DNA of 64,000 nucleotides. It comes from Bacillus sp. FJAT-27225. Its GTDB lineage: Bacteria; Bacillota; Bacilli; Bacillales; Cytobacillaceae. This document shows, piece after piece, positions 18,211-28,411 of this stretch. Within the stretch, counting starts at the first letter, position 1; the number at the start of each line of letters is the position of its first letter. The notes beneath the pieces are model-generated. The model saw only the letters and a program-made list of their open reading frames with translations, was not told the origin of the DNA and ran no database searches. Both the position numbers and the translations under genes were made by a program. The stretch lies in assembly GCF_001685025.1 (NCBI RefSeq), contig NZ_MAYU01000001.1:1123971-1187970 (forward strand), in the 5' to 3' direction.

Positions 18211-19326
18211 TTAGCGGAGACCGATTGGAACATACTTTTGCATTCCAGGGCCATTATAATCCGCACGAGGGCGAATCAGCCTGTTATTTTCATATTGTTC
18301 CAGAATATGAGCAAGCCAGCCGGAAACACGGCTTACCGCGAAAATCGGCGTGAATAAATCGTGATCGATACCTAGGCTATGGTAAACAGAAGCCGAATAA
18401 AAATCGACGTTTGGCGGAAGATTCTTCTCGCTGGTTACAATCCCTTCGATTTGTGTACTCATTTCATACCAATGTGGCTCTCCTGTTAACTCGGTAAGCT
18501 TTTTCGACATAGCTCGAAGATGTTTCGCACGCGGATCGCCCTGGCGATAAACCCTATGGCCAAAGCCCATGATTTTCTCCTTGTTCGCCAGTTTGCCCCT
18601 GACATATGGCTCCACATTCTCAAGGGTGCCAATCTCGGTCAGCATCTTCATAACCGCCTCGTTTGCTCCGCCATGAAGCGGGCCTTTCAATGCTCCGATT
18701 GCAGCAGTGATTCCCGAATAAACATCGGAAAGGGTTGCAACGCAAACCCTTGCTGTGAAAGTGGAAGCATTCAATTCGTGGTCGGCATGCAGGACAAGGG
18801 CCTTATCAAGTGCCTCTACAGCAATCTCATCTGGTTCGCTTCCGGTCAGCATGTAAAGGAAATTTGCCGCAAAGCCTAAATCAGTTCTTGGCGATACAGG
18901 CTCAAGCCCTTTCCGGATTCTTGCAAAAGCTGTTACAAGGGCCGGCATTTTCGCTTGGATTCTGACAGCTTTTCGATAGTTTGCTTCCTGGTCCATCACG
19001 TCCGCCTCACTGTCATATAAACCGAGCAGCGAAACCGCGGATCTTAGGGCAGCCATAGGATGGACTGAGTTGATTGGATACATTTTAAAATGATCTATCA
19101 CTTCCTGCGGGAGTCCCGCTTCAGCAGCAAGCTGCCCTCTCAGTTCATCAAGTTCCGCCTCCGTAGGAAGCCTGCGGTGCCATAACAAATAAATGACTTC
19201 TTCAAAACTAGCATTCTCTGCCAAATCATCGATATCATAGCCGACATACGTTAATGTATCATCAATGATTGAGCTGATTGAGGAAGTTGTAGCAACAACC
19301 CCTTCAAGACCGCGTGTAACTGACAT
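18211..19326 (-). CDS. citZ: Citrate synthase
   Basis: CitZ condenses acetyl-CoA and oxaloacetate, the entry to the TCA cycle. The sequence TRGLEGVVATTS at the N-terminus, GALKGPLHGGANEAVM with the first active-site His, GFGHRVYRQGDPRAKHLR and FYSASVYHSLGI are all characteristic. The start is set at the ATG of MSVTRGLEGV with AAAGGAGA upstream, giving 371 residues, as in B. subtilis; an earlier in-frame start would add 12 untypical residues. It has a long leader (to about 19575) with a terminator-like hairpin at 19423-19457. Confidence 0.97.
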   Translation of the reverse strand: MSVTRGLEGVVATTSSISSIIDDTLTYVGYDIDDLAENASFEEVIYLLWHRRLPTEAELDELRGQLAAEAGLPQEVIDHFKMYPINSVHPMAALRSAVSLLGLYDSEADVMDQEANYRKAVRIQAKMPALVTAFARIRKGLEPVSPRTDLGFAANFLYMLTGSEPDEIAVEALDKALVLHADHELNASTFTARVCVATLSDVYSGITAAIGALKGPLHGGANEAVMKMLTEIGTLENVEPYVRGKLANKEKIMGFGHRVYRQGDPRAKHLRAMSKKLTELTGEPHWYEMSTQIEGIVTSEKNLPPNVDFYSASVYHSLGIDHDLFTPIFAVSRVSGWLAHILEQYENNRLIRPRADYNGPGMQKYVPIGLR

Positions 19327-19422
19327 CCGAAATCTCTCCTTTACCTTCTGATAGTATCCCAATTCCTTTGTTCTATAGTGTTGTGAAAAGCAATAACTTG
19401 AGCGCTCGCTCGGGATTACTCT

Positions 19423-19457
19423 AAAAAATCAGCATCTGCCAGTTTTGGCACATGCCA
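19423..19457 (-). promoter_or_regulatory. Terminator-like hairpin in the citZ leader
   Basis: Minus strand GGCATGTGCCA, AAAC, TGGCAGATGC, then TGATTTTTT. The 5' arm is also part of the palindrome TTGGCATGTGCCAA, which would compete with this stem. It lies about 97-130 nt upstream of the citZ start and downstream of both candidate promoters, so it could attenuate transcription. Confidence 0.5.
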
Positions 19458-19582
19458 ATCCGAATGACAGCCCTTCCAAAAATAGGGTGCACACGTTTAT
19501 TTGTTTTTCCACTATACACTATACACAATTATTTAATCATAACAATAGGATATATGTAAAAAAGATTACGCTTACACGTCTT

Positions 19583-19611
19583 ATTATAAACAATTATCAG
19601 ATTTTTGTGAA
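19583..19611 (-). promoter_or_regulatory. Candidate citZ promoter
   Basis: Minus strand TTCACA (19606-19611), 17 bp, TATAAT (19583-19588). A second possible promoter (TTGTTA, 16 bp, TATAGT) lies downstream near 19520-19550. I could not identify a clean CcpC dyad here. Confidence 0.6.
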
Positions 19612-19906
19612 TGAAAAGGAATTGGAAAAATTAAAAATACTATATTAGTAGAAAACAAAGAGTACGAATTTCTCTCTTTGTTTTCCTGTTCTTCGGCCCA
19701 GTCACTCTGCTGCCAGACGACCGGGTGCTTCACATAAGCCAAAATAAACGTTGCAATTACCTGGAATGGACAACCTGTCATACTATGCAAGGAAGTTGCA
19801 TATAAGGGAACATAGCTATTCTTTTAATTTACTAGTAAAAGACCACTTCTGCAAACTTGATGCTCCGGCGAACTGCCAAGAAGAGCTCCAAAATTTAGCA
19901 AGAGAT
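19612..19906. other. Intergenic region between citZ promoter and ytwI
   Basis: No gene or clear repeat is visible. The sequence is moderately A/T-rich with a short inverted region around AGAGTACGAATTTCTCTC near 19660. I see nothing else I can support. Confidence 0.5.
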
Positions 19907-20365
19907 TTATTTAAGGAAATCAACCATCTTCATTGCTGCATATGCAATTCCCGCACCTATTAATGGCCCTACCGCAACCCCATTAAACAGAGAAACCGCC
20001 AGAATGGTGCCAAATACTAGCGCTGTGGTGATGTGTGGATCCTCAGCGAGAAGCGTCACCCCGCCCTTCGCAAGCAAAGCGACAAGCAGTCCCGAAAGCA
20101 AGGCAATCCAGGCATACGAAGACTTAAAAGCTCCTGCCAAATCCTTAAAGCCAATCGTTCCATTCGCAATTGGCGCCAGCACAGCAATGGTTATGATTGT
20201 GACACCCCAATTAATTCCGCGTGTCTGCAAGTATGAAAAAGCCTTACTATCAAGGCCAATCATTTTTAATAAAAGCAATACGGTTACCGCAATCATGAGC
20301 GACTGATTCTTTGCAGCAAACGCGATGCCCAGCAGCAAAAATAAAAATAAATATGCCTGATACAT
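19907..20365 (-). CDS. ytwI: DUF441 family membrane protein YtwI
   Basis: A 152-residue hydrophobic protein with about four to five membrane segments (about 3-20, 22-38, 52-70, 82-102, 110-145). It matches the DUF441/YtwI family by position next to citZ and ytvI and by the sequence pattern LLLLGIAFAAKNQ and GVAVGPLIGAGIAY. The function is unknown. The ATG at 20365 is preceded by AAGGAAGACATCTA. Confidence 0.88.
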   Translation of the reverse strand: MYQAYLFLFLLLGIAFAAKNQSLMIAVTVLLLLKMIGLDSKAFSYLQTRGINWGVTIITIAVLAPIANGTIGFKDLAGAFKSSYAWIALLSGLLVALLAKGGVTLLAEDPHITTALVFGTILAVSLFNGVAVGPLIGAGIAYAAMKMVDFLK

Positions 20366-20410
20366 TAGATGTCTTCCTTTCTGGGCTTAGATTGTAGTTT
20401 TAAGTAATAG

Positions 20411-20664
20411 TTGATTTCCGCTCCAGGATGCTCGCTTTCCGCGGGGCGTCCGGTGAGCCAGTCTTGCTTCAGCGCCTAGCCCCTCGAGGTCGCTTCGGTC
20501 CCTCAGGTGAAGTCAAAAACCGACTTCTCCTTCAGGCCCTCCAGCGCTTGTCGGGGCTGACCAAGGCACTTACGCATTTCACACTCCTCGTCGCTAAAGC
20601 GACTGTGGGGTCTCACCTGCCCTGCTTGTCCCGCAGGAGTCTCGCACCTTCCGCTCCAATCAAC
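20411..20664. repeat. Dispersed repeat family B, copy 2, interrupted by an unrelated repeat module
   Basis: The ytwI-ytvI gap holds a family B backbone (TTGATTTCCGCTCCAGG at the left, CCTTCCGCTCCAATCAA at the right) broken at 20460-20584 by 125 bp containing CAGCGCCTAGCCCCTCGAGG, CGACTTCTCCTTCAGG and CCAGCGCTTGTCGGGGCTGA. The uninterrupted junction GTGAGCC|TCCTCG is seen at 34.5 kb. The inserted block resembles a repeat common in Bacillus genomes (from memory). Confidence 0.85.
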
Positions 20665-20799
20665 TGAATTACAAATCTTTTCCTTTTCTCCTATAGCAAC
20701 AAATAGCTTATTAAAACTAGTCAAAGAGCGTTAGTAAGCTTGATAAAGAGAACAGTTTTATTAGAGCCTATTATCGAATAACCAAAGGAGGCAAGTGTT

Positions 20800-21921
20800 T
20801 TGAACTCCATCTATATTGCCCGGGCCGCCAGGTTCATATGTACAGTGTTCCTTATAGTGCTGGCCCTTATAACTTTTTATTATATATCGGCAGTCGCTTA
20901 TCCGTTTCTTATTGCTTTCACAATTGCGTTTTTAATCAATCCTGCTGTTAACTTTTTGCAGAAAAAAGGAAGAATGCCTCGCGCTGTGGCGGTCCTTTTT
21001 ACACTGCTGCTGCTTTTCGCATTGCTTGCAGGGCTAGTGACCCTTTTAGTTGCCGAAATTGTTAGCGGAGCAACGTATTTGGCTGCTGTCTTGCCGTCCC
21101 ATTTAAATACCCTTCTCCGGTTCAGCGAGAACTGGTTTGCATCCCAGGTGATTCCCCTTTATAACCAAATAACCGGAATGTTTAATGACCTGGATGCCGG
21201 ACAGCAAGAAACGATTTTAAAAAACATCCAAAGCGCAGGGCAAAAGTTCGGCACAACTGTGGGGGATTTCCTTCAAAGTTTCTTTGGAAATATTCCCGCT
21301 ATTCTCGGATGGTTCCCAAATGCCGCTACAGTTTTAATATTTTCTTTTCTGGCGACGTTTTTTATCAGCAAAGATTGGTATCGCCTTACCGCAATCGGAG
21401 GCCGCTTCATCCCAGGCAAAGCATGGACAAGCAGCAGAACCGTTTTTACAGATTTAAAAAGAGCATTATTTGGTTTTGTTAAAGCACAACTAACGCTTAT
21501 CTCAATTACAACTGTGATTATTTTAATCGGACTGCTTTTCCTTCGTGTAGATTATGCTATTACAATCGCATTAGTTGCGGGTCTCGTCGATATTATTCCA
21601 TACCTCGGAACGGGAGCGGTTTTTGTTCCTTGGATTTTATATGAAATCATCTCCGGCGATATCAGGCTTGCTATCGGGCTGGGGGTCCTGTACACCATCG
21701 TCCTTGTCCAAAGGCAGGTGATGGAGCCAAAGATCCTTTCTACCAATATCGGCCTTGATCCTCTTGCCACATTGATTGCTTTATTTGTTGGCTTTAAACT
21801 GCTCGGCTTTCTAGGTTTGATCGCTGGCCCTGTTATACTGGTCATTGGCAACACATTAAAAAAGGCCAATGTGTTCACAGATTTATGGATGTTTATAAAG
21901 GGAACAGAGTCAAATAAATAA
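20800..21921 (+). CDS. ytvI: Sporulation integral membrane protein YtvI (AI-2E transporter superfamily)
   Basis: A 373-residue polytopic protein of the AI-2E/PerM superfamily, with N-terminal helices at about 12-50, a central soluble amphipathic part (about 100-150) and several C-terminal helices including the conserved VDIIPYLGTGAVFVPW segment. In B. subtilis YtvI is a sporulation-associated membrane protein of unknown transport function. The start is TTG at 20800, 8 nt after AAAGGAGG. It runs opposite to its neighbours. Confidence 0.9.
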   Translation: MNSIYIARAARFICTVFLIVLALITFYYISAVAYPFLIAFTIAFLINPAVNFLQKKGRMPRAVAVLFTLLLLFALLAGLVTLLVAEIVSGATYLAAVLPSHLNTLLRFSENWFASQVIPLYNQITGMFNDLDAGQQETILKNIQSAGQKFGTTVGDFLQSFFGNIPAILGWFPNAATVLIFSFLATFFISKDWYRLTAIGGRFIPGKAWTSSRTVFTDLKRALFGFVKAQLTLISITTVIILIGLLFLRVDYAITIALVAGLVDIIPYLGTGAVFVPWILYEIISGDIRLAIGLGVLYTIVLVQRQVMEPKILSTNIGLDPLATLIALFVGFKLLGFLGLIAGPVILVIGNTLKKANVFTDLWMFIKGTESNK

Positions 21922-21957
21922 AGCAGTCCAATTCGATTTTGATGAATTGGGCTGCTA
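21922..21957. terminator. Hairpin after ytvI
   Basis: GCAGTCCAATTC, loop, GAATTGGGCTGC forms a long stem directly after the ytvI stop. The T-tract is missing, so it is a weaker terminator candidate. Confidence 0.6.
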
Positions 21958-22023
21958 ATAAGTGTAAATCGTTAATTTTCGAAAAACCGAAACCCAGCCG
22001 AACATTGCAGGGATTCTTATTTG

Positions 22024-22416
22024 TTACCTAATAATCCTGACATTTCCTCTATTCATCCAGCGCTTGAATGCGAGGGACAGCCAACGTTTAAAAAATTTCC
22101 TGGTCGGCGGAAGGAGCAAAAAGATTCCAACCACATCCGTAAGAAATCCAGGCGCCAGCAATAGAGTGCCGCCAACGAGAATACATATACCGTCAAGGAC
22201 TGCCTCTCCGGGCATCTGTCCATAGTGCAGCTGCTGCCTTGCCTGGTTGATCACTTTCAAGCCCTGGCTGCGGGCAAGATACGTACCAAGTACACCTGTA
22301 AGAAGTATGAGCAGCACTGTCAGAGGGACTCCAAATTGTTTGCCCGACCAGAGCAAAATGCCCATTTCAGCAGCAGGAACAACGATAAGCAAAATAAAAA
22401 ACCAGGTTCGGAACAA
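22024..22416 (-). CDS. fxsA: FxsA family membrane protein
   Basis: A 130-residue inner-membrane protein with three to four hydrophobic segments (about 4-22, 28-48, 72-100). The N-terminus with PAAEMGILLWSG and the LARSQGLKVINQARQQL segment are typical of FxsA, a protein named for suppression of F-plasmid exclusion of phage T7 in E. coli; its Bacillus role is unknown. It lies between ytvI and pyk, as in B. subtilis. Confidence 0.9.
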   Translation of the reverse strand: MFRTWFFILLIVVPAAEMGILLWSGKQFGVPLTVLLILLTGVLGTYLARSQGLKVINQARQQLHYGQMPGEAVLDGICILVGGTLLLAPGFLTDVVGIFLLLPPTRKFFKRWLSLAFKRWMNRGNVRIIR

Positions 22417-22488
22417 GCGAGGACCTCCTAAAATCTATTTTCATGCATAGTAATAGTATATCAAAATTGGCTGGATACAGAAAAGACA

Positions 22489-22519
22489 ACAAAAAGAAGG
22501 GTTCTCCCCTTCTTTTTGT
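22489..22519 (-). terminator. Terminator of pyk
   Basis: Minus strand ACAAAAAGAAGGGG, AGAA, CCCTTCTTTTTGT. The stem includes the A and T runs and could work in both directions between pyk and fxsA. Confidence 0.85.
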
Positions 22520-22532
22520 GTTTTAACTATCC

Positions 22533-24293
22533 TTAAAGGACGCTTGCGTGTCCGTCATAGATAAATCCTGTTGAAGCATCAACAGTCAATTCCTGGCCAT
22601 CCTTGAAAATCGAGGTTGCATCTTCAACCCCAACAATGACTGGGATACCAACATTCAAACCGACAACTGCCGCGTGGCTTGTCAGTCCGCCTTCTTCCGT
22701 AATCAACGCTCCGCATTTTTCAATCGCAGGCATCATATCACGGTCTGTACCAAATGTAACAAGTATATCGCCAGGCTGTACCTTCGCGTTCGCTTCTTCA
22801 GCATTTCGGGCAATCACAGCCTTGCCGTATGCAGATTTTTTGCCGATGCCTTGCGCTTTTGCCAGGATATCACCAACGATATGGATTTTCATAAGATTGG
22901 TTGAACCAGCTTCAGCAACAGGAACACCCGCGGTAATGACAACAAGGTCTCCATGCTTGACAATCCCGCTGTTCAAGCTTTCTCCCACTGCAATATCGAG
23001 CATTTCATCAGTGCCCTTCACCTTCCTGCCAAGCTGAGGATAAACACCCCAAACCAGGCCAAGGCGCCTGCGAACACCAGCATCCGATGTTACAGCGACA
23101 ATTGGAGCTTTCGGACGGTATTTTGATACCATCCTGGCAGAATGCCCGCTGACAGTTGGAGTAATGATCGCACTAACATCCAGATTCATGGCAGTATGTG
23201 CTACTGATTGTGCAACCGCATCCGTTGTGTTGTGTTCTGTATCTTTGCTTCTTGCTGTGAGGATTTCTTTATGATTTAGTGCCTGTTCAGCCCTTGAAGC
23301 GATGTTATGCATAGTCTGAACCGCTTCAACAGGGTACAAGCCTGCAGCAGTTTCACCTGAAAGCATAATTGCATCGGTTCCATCAAAAATCGCGTTGGCA
23401 ACGTCACTAGCTTCAGCGCGAGTCGGCCTTGGGTTTCTTTGCATGGAATCGAGCATTTGTGTAGCAGTGATGACTGGCTTTGCTTCTGCATTACATTTTT
23501 TAATAAGCAGCTTTTGGACGAGCGGAACTTCTTCAGCTGGAATTTCAACACCAAGATCTCCGCGAGCTACCATCAAACCATCAGAAACTTCCAGGATTTC
23601 GTCAATGTTATCGACGCCTTCCTGGTTTTCGATTTTAGGAATGATGTGGATGTGTGCAGCATCATTTTCCTCAAGAAGCTGGCGGATCTCAAGGACATCC
23701 TTTGCCCTTCTGACGAAAGAAGCCGCGATAAAATCAATCCCTTGTCCGATTCCGAATAGGATATCATTTCTGTCTTTTTCAGTTATGCCTGGAAGATTTA
23801 CAGAAACACCTGGAACGTTGACACCCTTTTTATTTTTAAGGGTTCCACTGTTAAGGATTTTTGTTCTGATTGTTTGGTTTTCCTTATTGATTTCCAACAC
23901 TTCAAGGCCAATCAGCCCGTCATCCAAAAGGATCCTTGAGCCTGTATGGACATCATCGATAAGGCCAGGATATGTAATTGAAAACATGTCAGCTGTACCT
24001 TCGACTTCAGTCATTGATACAACCACTTCATTGCCGGAATTGAGCTCAATCGCTCCATCCTTCATAGTATGGGTACGGATTTCAGGTCCCTTTGTATCCA
24101 AAAGAATCGCAACGTTTTTTCCAGTTTTTTCTGCAGCCTCACGGATATTTGCAATTCTCGCACCGTGCTCTTCATAATCACCATGTGAAAAATTCAAACG
24201 GGCTACGTTCATTCCCGCTTCCATCAAATCTGTTAGTTTCTCAATACTTTCACTTGCAGGGCCAATCGTACAAACAATTTTCGTTTTGCGCAT
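22533..24293 (-). CDS. pyk: Pyruvate kinase with C-terminal PEP-utilising domain
   Basis: Pyk converts PEP and ADP to pyruvate and ATP. The barrel contains [25 protein letters not shown], the Lys/Glu active site around [13 protein letters not shown] and [11 protein letters not shown], and [12 protein letters not shown]. Residues about 475-586 form the extra C-terminal PEP-utilising mobile-domain module ([11 protein letters not shown]) that Bacillus/Geobacillus enzymes carry; total length 586 fits. It lies 24 bp downstream of pfkA, so the two glycolytic genes are cotranscribed. Confidence 0.97.
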   Translation of the reverse strand: MRKTKIVCTIGPASESIEKLTDLMEAGMNVARLNFSHGDYEEHGARIANIREAAEKTGKNVAILLDTKGPEIRTHTMKDGAIELNSGNEVVVSMTEVEGTADMFSITYPGLIDDVHTGSRILLDDGLIGLEVLEINKENQTIRTKILNSGTLKNKKGVNVPGVSVNLPGITEKDRNDILFGIGQGIDFIAASFVRRAKDVLEIRQLLEENDAAHIHIIPKIENQEGVDNIDEILEVSDGLMVARGDLGVEIPAEEVPLVQKLLIKKCNAEAKPVITATQMLDSMQRNPRPTRAEASDVANAIFDGTDAIMLSGETAAGLYPVEAVQTMHNIASRAEQALNHKEILTARSKDTEHNTTDAVAQSVAHTAMNLDVSAIITPTVSGHSARMVSKYRPKAPIVAVTSDAGVRRRLGLVWGVYPQLGRKVKGTDEMLDIAVGESLNSGIVKHGDLVVITAGVPVAEAGSTNLMKIHIVGDILAKAQGIGKKSAYGKAVIARNAEEANAKVQPGDILVTFGTDRDMMPAIEKCGALITEEGGLTSHAAVVGLNVGIPVIVGVEDATSIFKDGQELTVDASTGFIYDGHASVL

Positions 24294-24317
24294 TTTTGTT
24301 CCTCCTGTCAGAAAGCC

Positions 24318-25292
<975 letters not shown>

Positions 25293-25498
25293 TTATCAAT
25301 AGCTCAACCGTATGTACAGTCTTACGCAAAAGCTATCTTGGTTATTATTTCTCAAAAATCCACTAATAACTCTAAAATACCATTAAGGAAGAGGTCTAAC
25401 AACTTAATCCTACTTAATTAACAAAACACAGAATACTCCGCAAAGTGAAAGCGTTTTAAATCACCTTTATTGATAAAAAATCATAGAACAAAGAAATA

Positions 25499-25518
25499 GG
25501 CGTGCAGGGATGCACGCC
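25499..25518 (-). terminator. Terminator after accA
   Basis: Minus strand GGCGTGCA, TCC, CTGCACGCC, then TATTTCTTTGTT, immediately after the accA stop. Confidence 0.8.
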
Positions 25519-25519
25519 A

Positions 25520-26497
25520 TTAATTTACCCCGATAAAACTATTTAAAAACGAATACTCACCGATGGCCTTATATTTGCTATAACGCTGGTCAACTAATTC
25601 CAATCCTGAAAGCTTAGACAGTTCCTTCAAGGAACGGTATAACGACTTCTCAATTTCATGTGCCTGGCTTAGTAAATCACGATGGGCCCCACCTTTTACT
25701 TCGGGGATAATTCCATCAATAATGCCAAGTCCCTTTAAATCTGGAGCTGTTATTTTCATTGATTCTGCCGCGCGCCTTGCCTGTGAAGCATCCTTCCACA
25801 AAATCGATGCCGCTCCTTCAGGAGAGATAACAGAATAGGTGGAATTCTCAAGCATAAGAATATGGTTGCCGACTCCAAGTGCAAGGGCTCCCCCGCTCCC
25901 GCCTTCACCAATGACGATGCATACAACCGGAACCTCAAGGCTTGCCATTTCAAAAAGGTTCCTGGCAATTGCTTCGCTTTGGCCACGTTCTTCAGCTGCT
26001 TTCCCAGGATATGCACCCTTCGTATCAATGAAGCAAATAATCGGCCGGCGGAATTTTTCAGCCTGCTTCATTAACCTTAAGGCCTTCCTGTAACCCTCTG
26101 GATGAGGCATGCCAAAGTTTCGCCTTATATTTTCTTTTGTATCCTTGCCGCGCTGATGGCCAATAACCGTTACAGGTTTTCCTTTAAATTTGGCGATTCC
26201 CCCAACAATTGCTTCATCATCGCCAAAAGTACGATCACCATGGCACTCAAAAAAGTCGGTAAACAACTGGTCAATGTAGTCAAGTGTGGTAGGCCTTGCG
26301 GAATGCCTAGCTATTTGCACCCGGTCCCATGGCTTGATATTTGTATAAACATCGTTTTCAAGCTTCTCAAGCCGAGCAGACAATTTGTCTATTTCAGCAG
26401 TTAAATCGACATCAGTCTTTTTTGTGTACTCTTTTAACTCACTTATCTTTTTTCTAAGTTCTATAATAGGTTTCTCGAATTCAAGTTCTCCTACCAT
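25520..26497 (-). CDS. accA: Acetyl-CoA carboxylase carboxyltransferase subunit alpha
   Basis: AccA forms with AccD the carboxyltransferase that makes malonyl-CoA, the first step of fatty acid synthesis. The 325-residue protein shows the conserved [48 protein letters not shown] and [14 protein letters not shown]. Its ATG overlaps the accD stop (ATGGTAG) and has GGGAGG upstream, so the two subunits are translationally coupled. Confidence 0.97.
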   Translation of the reverse strand: MVGELEFEKPIIELRKKISELKEYTKKTDVDLTAEIDKLSARLEKLENDVYTNIKPWDRVQIARHSARPTTLDYIDQLFTDFFECHGDRTFGDDEAIVGGIAKFKGKPVTVIGHQRGKDTKENIRRNFGMPHPEGYRKALRLMKQAEKFRRPIICFIDTKGAYPGKAAEERGQSEAIARNLFEMASLEVPVVCIVIGEGGSGGALALGVGNHILMLENSTYSVISPEGAASILWKDASQARRAAESMKITAPDLKGLGIIDGIIPEVKGGAHRDLLSQAHEIEKSLYRSLKELSKLSGLELVDQRYSKYKAIGEYSFLNSFIGVN

Positions 26498-27360
26498 ACG
26501 AGATCCTCCCTATCCTGATGCATATCCAGGATTGCACCGATTCTATCCTTCAAATCATGCCTTCCAATAACAGCATCAAGCTGTCCATGCTTCAAAAGGA
26601 ACTCTGCTGTCTGGAAGTCTTCGGGAAGTTCCTCCCTGATTGTTTGCTCAATAATCCTCCTGCCGGCGAAACCAATTAACGCGCCAGGCTCGGCAATATT
26701 ATAGTCTCCCAGAGAAGCAAAGCTTGCAGAAACCCCGCCTGTTGTAGGGTGGGTCATGATTGAAATAAACAGGCCCCCCTGGTCGCTAAATCTTTTTAAG
26801 GCTACGCTTGTCTTGGCCATTTGCATAAGGCTGAGGACGCCTTCCTGCATGCGTGCACCGCCGGACGCAGTAAAAATAACAAAAGGCACTTTCAGTTCTG
26901 CTGCCTTTTCCACTGCCCTGGTGATTTTCTCGCCAACTACAGACCCCATGCTGCCCATTCTAAAAGTAGAATCCATTACAGCTACAACAATATTCAGGCC
27001 GTTAACCAGCCCTGTTCCTGTTACAACCGCCTCATTCATGTTTGTTTTCTTTCTATCCTTTTCCAGTTTTTCAACGTAATCCGGAAAATTTAGCGGGTTC
27101 ACAGAAATCATGCCTGCATCAAGTTCCTCAAAACTGCCCTCATCAAGAAAGCTTTGTATCCTTTCACGGGCATTCATTGGAAAGTGATGCCCACATTGAA
27201 AGCAAACCTTTAAATTCTTTGCAAGCTCACGAGTATAAACGATTTTTTTGCAGCCAGGGCATTTCGTCATAATGCCTTCCGGAACATCCTGCTTTGCCGC
27301 TTCGGAAGGTATGGCCGCATACTTTCTTTTCTTGGATTTTGTTAATAGTCCTTTTAGCAA
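26491..27360 (-). CDS. accD: Acetyl-CoA carboxylase carboxyltransferase subunit beta
   Basis: AccD is the zinc-binding subunit of the carboxyltransferase. The zinc ribbon cysteines C34, C37, C53 and C56 are in CPGCKKIVY and CFQCGHHF, and the crotonase-like domain has [14 protein letters not shown] and SGGARMQEG. The start is TTG at 27360, 7 nt after GGGAGG. The leader contains repeat C2 (27382-27633) and, further up, a FadR-type palindrome at 27673-27689. Confidence 0.97.
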   Translation of the reverse strand: MLKGLLTKSKKRKYAAIPSEAAKQDVPEGIMTKCPGCKKIVYTRELAKNLKVCFQCGHHFPMNARERIQSFLDEGSFEELDAGMISVNPLNFPDYVEKLEKDRKKTNMNEAVVTGTGLVNGLNIVVAVMDSTFRMGSMGSVVGEKITRAVEKAAELKVPFVIFTASGGARMQEGVLSLMQMAKTSVALKRFSDQGGLFISIMTHPTTGGVSASFASLGDYNIAEPGALIGFAGRRIIEQTIREELPEDFQTAEFLLKHGQLDAVIGRHDLKDRIGAILDMHQDREDLVW

Positions 27361-27381
27361 GTTCGTACCTCCCTAATTCCA

Positions 27382-27633
27382 AATAAAGTGAACCTCGATT
27401 AGTGGGGGGCTTCATACCCCCTGATTGTTAGTCCGTTCTAGTGCCGTTAATACGCCGAGTATCCAGGAGACTAAGCGGGAAGAAGAACCCGATTGGTTCT
27501 ACTATGCCGCTGAAGTACACAGCGGCAAATTCACTGTATCTCACCAATCCGCCACATACTGCTGTTACCCCCGCCTGCGATTCTTTGATTCCTCTAAAGC
27601 CATTAAGCGAGGGACTTACAGCCCATTAATGCG
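27382..27633 (-). repeat. Multi-hairpin intergenic element, family C, copy 2 (upstream of accD)
   Basis: This fills most of the accD-gntR gap and matches 16465-16726 along its length, e.g. AATAAAGTGAA, CTGATTGTTAGTCC, GAACCCGATTGGTTC, CAGCGGCAA, ATCTCAC. Compared with copy 1, the GCCGCT/AGCGGC stem is identical with a changed loop, and the outer stem is kept with altered bases (CCCTCGC/GCGGGGG), whereas the third stem is decayed. It ends 22 bp before the accD start. Confidence 0.78.
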
Positions 27634-27672
27634 AAATGCATGTCCAAACCATAGGCATAATAGGCCGGGCCA

Positions 27673-27689
27673 AAGTGGCCAGACCACTT
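27673..27689 (-). promoter_or_regulatory. FadR-type palindrome upstream of accDA
   Basis: AAGTGGCCAGACCACTT is a 17 bp near-perfect palindrome of the TGGTC-N-GACCA type bound by FadR-subfamily GntR regulators. It is closely similar to the operator at 29699-29711 before the malic enzyme gene. A possible -10 (TATTAT, about 27655-27660, minus strand) lies just downstream. Confidence 0.6.
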
Positions 27690-27778
27690 GATTTTTAAAA
27701 AAAGCCCGTCACACCTAGGCTAGTTTGACCTCTACTATAGTCGATATGATTCTAAAAAATTGCCAGTTTTTGTCGGCA

Positions 27779-28411
27779 TTAAACAGACATCTTTCTCATT
27801 TTTCTGTATTGCCCAAGTACAGCTTCTTCATCCCCGGATTCAATTGCCTGTATAAGTTTAACATATTCTTCAGAGGCTGGATATCCATCAGTGAAATCCT
27901 GAGAATTGTAATAGTCTTTTAAGATGACCCATATCCGCAGAAATAAGTGGTTATCGGCAAGAAGCACAACTTCATAGAAAAATTCATCATCACTGACATT
28001 ATGATGACTAGCCAGCGCGGCAAGCCGTCCAACCTGCTGATTGGCCCCTTTTTGAAGGATAATCCTTAAGCAATCCATTTCGAGAAAATATTTTGTTTCC
28101 TTAACATCCTTCTTCGCCTTGTCATCTTGAAGGACAAACGTACTTAACAGCTGGACTAACTGATTCCCTTTAAAATCGCGGATAAAGGTCCCTTCACCTC
28201 TTCTAGTTTCGATCAATCCAAGAAGCTCCAATGCGCGAAGTGCTTCTCGAACAGAAGAGCGCCCTACATTTAGGCGCTCCGTCAGTTCCCGTTCAGAAGG
28301 AATTTTATCACCAGTTTTCAATCCATCGGCAGCGATCATTGCTCTTAGCTGCCTAACAATTTCAATATATACTTTTGACTTTTGACCTGTATCTGTCACC
28401 AGTATTTTCAC
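27779..28411 (-). CDS. GntR-family (FadR subfamily) transcriptional regulator
   Basis: The first 78 residues form a GntR winged helix with KIPSERELTERLNVGRSSVR, the recognition-helix pattern of the FadR group. The rest is a shortened FCD-like helical domain (about 90-205), but the usual metal-binding histidines are not visible: FFYEVV replaces the FH pattern and SEEYVKLIQAI has Tyr where His is common. Effector therefore unknown. The GTG start overlaps the malic enzyme stop (GTGA), so the two are cotranscribed. Matching palindromes precede this operon and accDA. B. subtilis lacks a gene here, from memory. Confidence 0.88.
   Translation of the reverse strand: MKILVTDTGQKSKVYIEIVRQLRAMIAADGLKTGDKIPSERELTERLNVGRSSVREALRALELLGLIETRRGEGTFIRDFKGNQLVQLLSTFVLQDDKAKKDVKETKYFLEMDCLRIILQKGANQQVGRLAALASHHNVSDDEFFYEVVLLADNHLFLRIWVILKDYYNSQDFTDGYPASEEYVKLIQAIESGDEEAVLGQYRKMRKMSV

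Noticed and set aside
23395-24177. Long plus-strand open frame opposite pyk
   Set aside because: It is antisense to a well-supported gene, has no ribosome binding site and a serine-rich shadow composition.
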